A DNA stretch of 64,000 nt, taken from assembly GCF_900096945.1 (NCBI RefSeq), contig NZ_FMKA01000004.1, positions 174,806 through 238,805 on the forward strand, given 5' to 3'. The notes under the pieces were generated by a model. The model did no database searches. It worked only from the letters and a program-made list of their open reading frames with translations, and was not told the origin of the DNA. Below, piece by piece: positions 57,855 to 64,000 of this stretch. Within the stretch, counting starts at the first letter, position 1, and every line of letters begins with the position of its first letter. A program made the position numbers and the translations under genes. The stretch comes from Anaerobium acetethylicum (lineage in GTDB: Bacteria; Bacillota; Clostridia; Lachnospirales; Lachnospiraceae).

Positions 57855-60365
57855 ATGGATGAAAACATCTTTGATAAAATTCATGACGTTGACCTGAAAA
57901 AAACCATGGAAACTTCGTATATTGATTATGCCATGAGTGTTATTGCAGCCCGTGCCCTTCCTGATGTCAGGGATGGCCTTAAGCCGGTTCAAAGAAGAAT
58001 TTTATTTTCAATGATAGAGTTAAATAATGGTCCTGACAAACCGCATCGTAAATGTGCGCGTATTGTCGGTGATACAATGGGTAAGTATCATCCTCATGGT
58101 GACAGTTCCATTTACGGTGCAATGGTTAACCTGGCCCAGGAATGGTCAACAAGATATCCGTTGGTAGACGGACATGGAAACTTTGGTTCAGTCGATGGTG
58201 ACGGTGCTGCGGCCATGCGTTACACCGAAGCAAGATTAAGCAAGATATCAATGGAAATGACTGCGGATCTGAATAAGGATACGGTTGATTTTGCACCTAA
58301 CTTTGATGAAACAGAAAGAGAACCGATGGTTCTTCCATCAAGATACCCGAATCTTCTTGTAAACGGAACTACCGGTATAGCAGTAGGTATGGCGACCAAC
58401 ATACCTCCCCACAACTTAAGGGAAGTAATCAATGCAGTAGTTAAAATCATAGACAACCAGGTTCTTGAGAATCGCGGAACAGATATAGAGGAACTGCTGG
58501 AAATCGTAAAAGGACCTGACTTTCCTACAGGGGCAACAATTTTAGGAACACATGGAATTGATGAAGCATACAGGACAGGCAGGGGAAAAATCCGTGTCCG
58601 TGCTGTCACTGACATTGAGCCTATGCAGAATGGAAAAAACAGGATTGTAGTAACTGAACTTCCATATATGGTAAATAAGGCAAGGCTGATTGAAAAAATA
58701 GCCGAGCTTGTAAAAGATAAAAAGATCGATGGAATTACAGATCTTCGTGACGAGTCCGACCGCTCCGGAATGAGAATTTCAATCGAACTCAGAAGAGATG
58801 TAAATGCAAATGTCATATTGAATCAGCTTTATAAACATACCCAGCTTCAGGATACCTTTGGCGTAATCATGCTGGCTCTCGTAAATAATGAACCGAAAGT
58901 ACTCAATATTCTTGAAATGCTCAACCACTACCTCTTACATCAGAAAGAGGTTGTTACAAGAAGGACAAAATATGAATTAAACAAAGCTGAAGAAAGAGCA
59001 CACATTTTACAGGGGTTGATCATCGCACTTGATAACATCGATGAAGTGATCAGCATAATCCGTTCATCCCAGAACACGACGATAGCGAAAGAGCGATTGA
59101 TAGAAAGATTCCAGCTTTCTGATGTACAGGCTCAGGCAATCGTAGACATGAGGCTGCGTGCTCTTACCGGTCTGGAAAGAGAAAAACTGGAAAAAGAATA
59201 TGCGGAATTAATGGAAAAAATAGCAGAATTAAAAGCTATTCTCGGAGATGAAAAGAAACTGCTTGCAGTAATCAAAGAAGAAATCATGATTATCGGTGAA
59301 AAATACGGAGATGAAAGAAGGACTGTAATCGGATTCGATGAGTACGATATATCGATGGAAGACCTGATTCCTGTAGAGGATACGGTAATAGCCATGACAA
59401 ATCTTGGATATATAAAGAGAATGACAGTAGATAATTTCAAGAGCCAGCACAGAGGCGGCAAGGGAATCAAGGGAATGCAGACCATCGAAGAAGATTATAT
59501 CGAAGATCTTCTGATGACTACATCTCACCACTACATCATGTTCTTTACCAATAAGGGAAAAGTATACCGACTGAAAGCCTATGAAATTCCGGAATCAGGA
59601 AGAACTGCAAGAGGAACGGCAATCATCAACCTTCTTCAGCTTACTCCTGGTGAAAAAATAACAGCGGTCATACCAATCAAGGAATACAAGGAAGGCCGTT
59701 ATCTGTTCATGGCTACAAAGAACGGTATTGTCAAGAAGACTTCGATCATGGAATATCAGAATGTAAGAAAGACAGGTCTTCAGGCAATTACCCTCAGGGA
59801 AGAAGATGACTTGATTGAAGTTAAGACTACAAATGACAAGAAGGAAATTATCCTTGTAACAAAACACGGATACTGCATCAGATTCGACGAAAATGACGTA
59901 AGATGTACAGGAAGAAGTTCCATGGGCGTAATCGGAATGAATCTTGTACCGGGCGATCAGATCGTCGGAATGCAGCTTGATACACAGGGAGATTCTCTGC
60001 TGATCGTTTCTGAAAAAGGAATGGGTAAGAGAACCTATTTAGAAGAATTCACAAAACAGCACAGAGGCGGCAAGGGTGTAAAATGCTATAAAATCACCGA
60101 AAAGACAGGAAATGTAGTAGGTGTCAAGGCTGTTGATGACAACCATGAAATCATGATCATCACAACAGAAGGAATAGTCATAAGGCTTATGGTAAAAGAT
60201 ATTTCAACTTTAGGAAGAATAACTTCAGGCGTAATCCTGATCAATATGGATACCCAGAACGATATTACAGTTGCAAGTATTGCAAAGGTAAGGGAACAAT
60301 CCAATGTTACGGAAGAAGATATGCTGAAAAAGCTGGAAGAAGAACGTGCAAAAGAAGAAAATTAG
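57855..60365 (+). CDS. gyrA: DNA gyrase subunit A
   Basis: An 836-residue DNA-cutting subunit. The catalytic tyrosine is in [12 protein letters not shown]; the quinolone pocket reads [17 protein letters not shown]. The C-terminal half is the six-bladed DNA-wrapping domain with the GyrA box [12 protein letters not shown] and a later QHRGGKG copy. GGAGG lies upstream of the ATG. At the quinolone pocket, the position equivalent to E. coli Asp87 is glycine. Confidence 0.98.
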   Translation: MDENIFDKIHDVDLKKTMETSYIDYAMSVIAARALPDVRDGLKPVQRRILFSMIELNNGPDKPHRKCARIVGDTMGKYHPHGDSSIYGAMVNLAQEWSTRYPLVDGHGNFGSVDGDGAAAMRYTEARLSKISMEMTADLNKDTVDFAPNFDETEREPMVLPSRYPNLLVNGTTGIAVGMATNIPPHNLREVINAVVKIIDNQVLENRGTDIEELLEIVKGPDFPTGATILGTHGIDEAYRTGRGKIRVRAVTDIEPMQNGKNRIVVTELPYMVNKARLIEKIAELVKDKKIDGITDLRDESDRSGMRISIELRRDVNANVILNQLYKHTQLQDTFGVIMLALVNNEPKVLNILEMLNHYLLHQKEVVTRRTKYELNKAEERAHILQGLIIALDNIDEVISIIRSSQNTTIAKERLIERFQLSDVQAQAIVDMRLRALTGLEREKLEKEYAELMEKIAELKAILGDEKKLLAVIKEEIMIIGEKYGDERRTVIGFDEYDISMEDLIPVEDTVIAMTNLGYIKRMTVDNFKSQHRGGKGIKGMQTIEEDYIEDLLMTTSHHYIMFFTNKGKVYRLKAYEIPESGRTARGTAIINLLQLTPGEKITAVIPIKEYKEGRYLFMATKNGIVKKTSIMEYQNVRKTGLQAITLREEDDLIEVKTTNDKKEIILVTKHGYCIRFDENDVRCTGRSSMGVIGMNLVPGDQIVGMQLDTQGDSLLIVSEKGMGKRTYLEEFTKQHRGGKGVKCYKITEKTGNVVGVKAVDDNHEIMIITTEGIVIRLMVKDISTLGRITSGVILINMDTQNDITVASIAKVREQSNVTEEDMLKKLEEERAKEEN

Positions 60366-60390
60366 TAAATAATAGTAAAAACCAAAAAAA

Positions 60391-60445
60391 TCAAAAAAAA
60401 ATCCCCTGCCGTTTAAGGTTATCCTTAAACGGCAGGGGATTTTCA
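60391..60445. terminator. Terminator of the dnaA-gyrA gene block
   Basis: ATCCCCTGCCGTTTAAGG and CCTTAAACGGCAGGGGAT form an 18-bp stem followed by TTTT. Confidence 0.95.
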
Positions 60446-60503
60446 GAAGCATAAAAGCGTGCAAATTTATCTTGATTTAACATTTATAATAACATATCAT
60501 GAT

Positions 60504-60678
60504 GTAGGGGGCAAAAGGTATTGTGCCCCCTAATACCTACGGATTGTTCCGCACTTTGTGCTCCCACAATCCTAAAAACATTCGAAATTAGCCCTGTTCG
60601 GGCTGTTTTCTCATGTTTTGCGGGTCCCAAAGTAATGTTGTTTCATGCAAGCATGAAACACATGACCTTTTGACCCTG
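60504..60678. other. Cluster of four hairpins between gyrA and fumA
   Basis: In order: AGGGGGCA...TGCCCCCT; GGATTGT...ACAATCC with an inner GCAC-TTT-GTGC; AGCCC-TGTTC-GGGCT; and a long stem around TTTCATGC-AA-GCATGAAA whose outer arms (GGTCCCAAAG.../...CTTTTGACCC) also pair partly. No open frame covers it. Confidence 0.6.
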
Positions 60679-60701
60679 GTATCATATCATTAAATATAAA
60701 G

Positions 60702-60844
60702 GTAACTATTCAGGACTACGTCCTTCATAGTCACATATGAGGCACACAAATTGCAAAATCAGCAATTTGGCGCACGAATGTCTCGGGTTTTTATGCAAAA
60801 TCAGCATAAAAACACCTTGCAAGACAGGGGTTCTGAACAGTTAC
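60702..60844. repeat. Dispersed repeat family 1, reference copy
   Basis: 143 bp with terminal inverted repeats GTAACTATTCAG / CTGAACAGTTAC (one mismatch). Inner dyads include ATTGCAAAATCAGCAAT and TTTTTATGC...GCATAAAAA. It ends 54 bases before the fumarase start. Confidence 0.8.
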
Positions 60845-60897
60845 ATATAAAGTCAGCAAATGTCTGTATTAGGATAACAAATATTGGAGGGAAAAAT

Positions 60898-61743
60898 ATG
60901 ATTCGTAAAATCAGCGCAGATGAAATAACAAAAAACGTTAAAGAAATGTGTATCGAAGCAAACTATACACTTTCATCAGATATGGATGAAACAATGAGGA
61001 ACATAGGGAAAAAGGAAAGCTCTCCTCTTGGAAAGCAGATTTTAGCCCAGCTCACTGAAAATCTTGATATAGCTCAGAACGACAACATTCCAATCTGTCA
61101 GGATACAGGAATGGCAATCATATTTTTGAAAATTGGACAGGATGTACATATTGAAGGTGCAGGAATAGAGGATGCTGTAAATGAAGGTGTACGTCAAGGG
61201 TATAAAGAAGGATATCTTAGAAAATCAGTTGTAGGTGATCCAATATACAGGGAAAACACAAAAGACAATACTCCGGCCGTCATCCATTATGAAATCGTTC
61301 CGGGTGACAAAATTGAAATAACAGTTGCGCCAAAAGGATTCGGCAGCGAAAACATGAGCCGCGTATTCATGCTTAAGCCGTCAGACGGGATAGAAGGGGT
61401 TAAAGAAGCTGTTCTTACAGCAGTCAAAGATGCGGGCCCGAACGCATGCCCGCCTATGGTGGTAGGAGTAGGTATAGGAGGAAGTTTTGAAAAATGCGCT
61501 CTTATGGCGAAAAAAGCCCTTACAAGAAATATTAAAACTCGTTCGGAAATTCCATATGTGAGGGAATTGGAAAATGAGCTTCTTGAAAAAATAAACAATT
61601 CAGGAATAGGTCCGGGAGGACTGGGCGGAAATATCACAGCACTCGCTGTAAACGTAGATACATATCCGACTCATATAGCAGGGCTTCCAGTCGGAATCAA
61701 TATCTGCTGTCACGTAAACCGACACTCAGTAAGGACTATTTAA
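60898..61743 (+). CDS. Fumarate hydratase class I, alpha subunit
   Basis: A 281-residue iron-sulfur subunit of the two-part class I fumarase (also related to tartrate dehydratase alpha). Cysteines likely to hold the 4Fe-4S cluster are in IPICQDTG, PNACPPM and NICCH. It interconverts fumarate and malate. ATG 60898 with GGAGGG is chosen; the frame extends 49 codons upstream into the repeat element, but that part is clearly not coding. The beta subunit follows 44 bases later. Confidence 0.95.
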   Translation: MIRKISADEITKNVKEMCIEANYTLSSDMDETMRNIGKKESSPLGKQILAQLTENLDIAQNDNIPICQDTGMAIIFLKIGQDVHIEGAGIEDAVNEGVRQGYKEGYLRKSVVGDPIYRENTKDNTPAVIHYEIVPGDKIEITVAPKGFGSENMSRVFMLKPSDGIEGVKEAVLTAVKDAGPNACPPMVVGVGIGGSFEKCALMAKKALTRNIKTRSEIPYVRELENELLEKINNSGIGPGGLGGNITALAVNVDTYPTHIAGLPVGINICCHVNRHSVRTI

Positions 61744-61787
61744 CGGATTTTGATCATAAGATATGCATAGGCAGAAAGGAAAATCAT

Positions 61788-62339
61788 ATGGATAAATATA
61801 TAAAGGCTCCAATCAGCAATGAAGAAGCAAAAAGTTTAAGGTCAGGCGACTATGTCTATATAACAGGTAAAATATATACGGCAAGAGATGCCGCCCATAA
61901 AAGAATGTATGAAGCTTTGGAGAGAGGCGAAAGCCTGCCGATCGACATGAAAAACAATATCATTTATTATATGGGACCTTCACCTGCAAGGGAAGGACGG
62001 GCAATCGGATCAGCTGGACCTACCACCAGCAGCCGTATGGATAAGTATGCCCCAAGTTTACTGGATTTGGGATTGAAAGGAATGATAGGAAAAGGAAAAA
62101 GGTTAAATACTGTAAAAGAGGCAATCGTACGAAATGGGGCAGTCTATTTTGCAGCAGTAGGCGGAGCAGGAGCTCTTTTATCAAAATGCATAATCAAATC
62201 CACAGTAATCGCCTATGAAGATCTTGGAACTGAGGCAATCCGTGAGCTGGAAGTAGTTGATTTTCCGGTTATTGTAGTAATTGATTCAGAAGGAAATAAT
62301 TTATATGAAACAGCGATTGAAAAATATAAAGTTGAATAA
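61788..62339 (+). CDS. Fumarate hydratase class I, beta subunit
   Basis: A 183-residue partner of the alpha subunit, matching the C-terminal domain of single-chain class I fumarases. Landmarks are YITGKIYTARDAAHKR, YMGPSPAREGRAIGSAGPTTSSRMD and GMIGKG. The active site forms between the two subunits. AGAAAGGA precedes the ATG. Confidence 0.95.
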   Translation: MDKYIKAPISNEEAKSLRSGDYVYITGKIYTARDAAHKRMYEALERGESLPIDMKNNIIYYMGPSPAREGRAIGSAGPTTSSRMDKYAPSLLDLGLKGMIGKGKRLNTVKEAIVRNGAVYFAAVGGAGALLSKCIIKSTVIAYEDLGTEAIRELEVVDFPVIVVIDSEGNNLYETAIEKYKVE

Positions 62340-62532
62340 TGTCAGGATAAAGTTAGAAATTTGTAATAAACTGTGTTCCAGTTATGCTATATTAGCTTAG
62401 TATGCCGTTAATAGGCAGATCAGACTATTTCTAAAAATTATATTTGTCTGCTGGCATTTCTGGTCAGTAAAATATATCCAGGTAGTGAAAATAATAAAAA
62501 ACTCAGCAATTACGGAGGAAGTGTACTTTAGA

Positions 62533-63246
62533 ATGAAAAGAATCCTATTTATGATATTTAAATATATTTATATAGTACCCTGTTGGTTTGTAAAAATATG
62601 TTTGTATGGAAAGTCTGACAAATATTCAGAAGAAGAGAGATTTTTACTTTTGAAAAAAATAACAACAAGAATCAATAAAGGAGGAAGGGTAATAATTGAA
62701 TCCTTTGGGATGGAAAACATACCAAAGGAAAAAGGATATGTCATATTTCCTAACCACCAGGGATTATTTGATGTACTTGCATTTTTACAAATCCATCCGG
62801 ATCCATTTTCAATCATCATGAAAAAAGAAGTATCGGAGATCATTCTGATCAAACAGGTTTTGAGATTATTAAAAGGCCAGGCAATAGACAGGGAAGATGT
62901 CAGGCAGTCCATGAAAGTAATCCTAAAAATGACTGAAGAAGTAAAATCGGGCAGAAATTATCTGATTTTTGCGGAAGGAACACGCTCAAGGGATAAAAAT
63001 AATCTTCTTCCTTTTAAGGGAGGAAGCTTCAAAAGCGCTATGAATGCAAAGTGCCCGATTCTACCAGTGGCATTGATTGACTCATATAAAGCATTTGATA
63101 CAAATTCAATAAAAGAAGTCAGATTACAGATCCATTATCTGAAACCATTATATTATGAGGATTATAAAGATCTAAAATCTACAGAAATTGCAAACCTGGT
63201 CAGAGACAGGATCGATATCGTTATTAAAGAAAATGAAAACTTATGA
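62533..63246 (+). CDS. plsC: 1-acyl-sn-glycerol-3-phosphate acyltransferase (PlsC-like)
   Basis: A 237-residue membrane-associated acyltransferase for phosphatidic acid synthesis. The catalytic HX4D motif is NHQGLFD, the glycerol-phosphate motif is FAEGTRSR, and LPFKGGSFKSAM and PILPVALIDSY follow. One N-terminal hydrophobic segment (ILFMIFKYIYIVPCWFVKICL). The start is uncertain: ATG 62533 gives a normal N-terminus but lies 13 bases from GGAGG; in-frame GTG codons at 62521 and 62485 are possible. Confidence 0.9.
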   Translation: MKRILFMIFKYIYIVPCWFVKICLYGKSDKYSEEERFLLLKKITTRINKGGRVIIESFGMENIPKEKGYVIFPNHQGLFDVLAFLQIHPDPFSIIMKKEVSEIILIKQVLRLLKGQAIDREDVRQSMKVILKMTEEVKSGRNYLIFAEGTRSRDKNNLLPFKGGSFKSAMNAKCPILPVALIDSYKAFDTNSIKEVRLQIHYLKPLYYEDYKDLKSTEIANLVRDRIDIVIKENENL

Positions 63247-63264
63247 ACCAATTACCAGGAATAA

Positions 63265-63313
63265 TCTATTTTTCATCTTACAGGATATAATTTCCTGTAA
63301 GATGAAAAATAGA
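63265..63313. terminator. Perfect 20-bp hairpin after plsC
   Basis: TCTATTTTTCATCTTACAGG and its exact complement surround a nine-base loop. There is no T-run, so termination is less sure than the stem suggests. A truncated family 1 end (GTAACTATTCAGGAC) starts three bases later. Confidence 0.6.
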
Positions 63314-63315
63314 TG

Positions 63316-63342
63316 GTAACTATTCAGGACGATGTCCTTTAT
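63316..63342. repeat. Left end of dispersed repeat family 1
   Basis: GTAACTATTCAGGAC then GATGTCCTTTATA. Only the left end is recognisable. Confidence 0.55.
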
Positions 63343-63475
63343 AAGAAGGTTTGAATAAAATAATATTTATTATTCAAATCAGAAAAAACAGAATGAAGAT
63401 ATTATATAGATAATATAGGTATTTCCAGTAAAAACTGCTTAAATTTGAGCAATATAAAAAATTTACAAAAATCAA

Positions 63476-63504
63476 TTGACAAATACATAAGTGTTTAGTA
63501 TAAT
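63476..63504 (+). promoter_or_regulatory. Promoter of tRNA-Ser
   Basis: TTGACA (63476-63481) and TATAAT (63499-63504), both perfect, spacer 17 bases. Confidence 0.9.
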
Positions 63505-63548
63505 TACTTTTGCGTCAAGGAATGCACAACATAATAAGTTTTAAATCT

Positions 63549-63637
63549 GGAGAAATACTCAAGTGGCTGAAGAGGCGCCCCTGCTAAGGGTGTAGGTCGT
63601 TTATAGCGGCGCGAGGGTTCAAATCCCTCTTTCTCCG
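63549..63637 (+). tRNA. tRNA-Ser (GCT)
   Basis: Acceptor GGAGAAA / TTTCTCC, anticodon loop CTGCTAA (anticodon GCT), a long variable arm (TGTAGGTCG...TATAGCGGCG) as expected for serine, T-loop TTCAAAT and discriminator G. 89 bases; CCA not encoded. Confidence 0.97.
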
Positions 63638-63682
63638 TTCTTTTCAATTTGAAAAGAGATAATCGTTTGACATGAAAAAGTG

Positions 63683-63711
63683 TTGACAAAGACGATTGCA
63701 GATGGTATGAT
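63683..63711 (+). promoter_or_regulatory. Ribosomal RNA operon promoter P1
   Basis: TTGACA (63683-63688), 17 bases, TATGAT (63706-63711). The sequence GTGTTGACAAAGACRAYTGC is shared with P2. Confidence 0.85.
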
Positions 63712-63764
63712 GTAAATCCACTCGGGTAAACAAAAACGAGCTGGAAAATAAATAATAAAAAGTG

Positions 63765-63793
63765 TTGACAAAGACAACTGCTTGTGATAAGAT
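63765..63793 (+). promoter_or_regulatory. Ribosomal RNA operon promoter P2
   Basis: TTGACA (63765-63770), 17 bases, TAAGAT (63788-63793). Spaced 82 bases from P1 and nearly identical around the -35. Confidence 0.85.
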
Positions 63794-63799
63794 ATCATA

Positions 63800-64000
63800 G
63801 TTGCCGGTCACACAGACAACACAGAACATTGATAACTGAACAGTGAAACAACCTTGAAAATTCAAAACCAGACAAAGTCTGGAAAAGAGATTTCATGATC
63901 GGTCTGGACTTAGTATCCGGCCAATCAAAGAACAGTGTCGAGAGACACGACCTAAAAAACAGTAAAATATGACCGAGTAGCATCGGCATATACGGAAAAA
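63800..64000 (+). other. Probable 16S rRNA leader
   Basis: No open frame with a ribosome-binding site follows the two strong promoters. The leader includes a 7-bp hairpin CCAGACAAAGTCTGG and a GACCGAG...CATCGG region at the edge. Strong tandem promoters, a non-coding leader and position next to the origin suggest that an rrn operon starts just beyond the window. Confidence 0.65.

Noticed and set aside
60751..60897. 49-residue extension of the fumarase alpha subunit
   Set aside because: It is translated repeat element and spacer; GGAGGG and the normal N-terminus place the start at 60898.

Overview
This window spans the chromosomal replication origin of a low-to-mid GC Gram-positive anaerobe of the class Clostridia. 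The order rpmH-rnpA-yidD-yidC-jag-mnmE-mnmG-rsmG-parA-parB on the minus strand, facing dnaA-dnaN-yaaA-recF-gyrB-gyrA on the plus strand, is the conserved Firmicutes oriC neighbourhood. A DUF3881 gene, a bifunctional adhE, a V-type ATPase operon and class I two-subunit fumarase fit Lachnospiraceae or a close relative; the genus cannot be set from sequence reading alone. There is no sign of a prophage, an insertion sequence with a transposase, or a CRISPR array.

Left part (1-13.7 kb): a partial alpha/beta hydrolase, pyruvate kinase with a C-terminal swivelling domain, and a minus-strand cluster reading substrate-binding protein, permease and ATPase of a polar amino acid ABC importer, then an XRE/cupin regulator, a class III aminotransferase, a cytidylate-kinase-like protein and an iron alcohol dehydrogenase. 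Next is a ykoFEDC-type thiamine-precursor ECF transporter under a TPP riboswitch, then a PsiE-like membrane protein. Middle part (14-36 kb): a dihydrodipicolinate-synthase-family aldolase beside an Nramp-fold transporter that lacks the usual metal-ligand motifs, a large secreted GH26 mannanase, tRNA-Pro and tRNA-Lys, thioredoxin, trmB, a complete nine-gene V-type ATPase operon, a D,D-carboxypeptidase, tRNA-Arg, DUF3881, serS with an attenuator-like leader, and a cold-shock gene.

Right part (36-64 kb): adhE with a consensus promoter and a Rex-like palindrome, a DUF4446 protein, parAB with three perfect parS sites, the oriC gene block, the two fumarase subunits, a PlsC-type acyltransferase, tRNA-Ser, and tandem consensus promoters with the leader of an rRNA operon whose 16S gene should start just beyond the right edge.

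The most unusual content is non-coding. One dispersed family of about 140-150 bp non-autonomous elements (terminal inverted repeats near GTAACTATTCAG / CTGAACAGTTAC) has three full copies, a 43-bp internally deleted copy and several truncated ones; a 27-bp palindrome related to its ends occurs three times. A second family of about 125-180 bp (ends GTGATGCAAAACATG...) follows two extracellular-enzyme genes. There are also several multi-hairpin intergenic blocks, a 148-bp tandem repeat beside tRNA genes, and a 20-bp tandem repeat between parS sites. Many starts were moved from the longest ORF to the codon with a proper ribosome-binding site; these are noted gene by gene.
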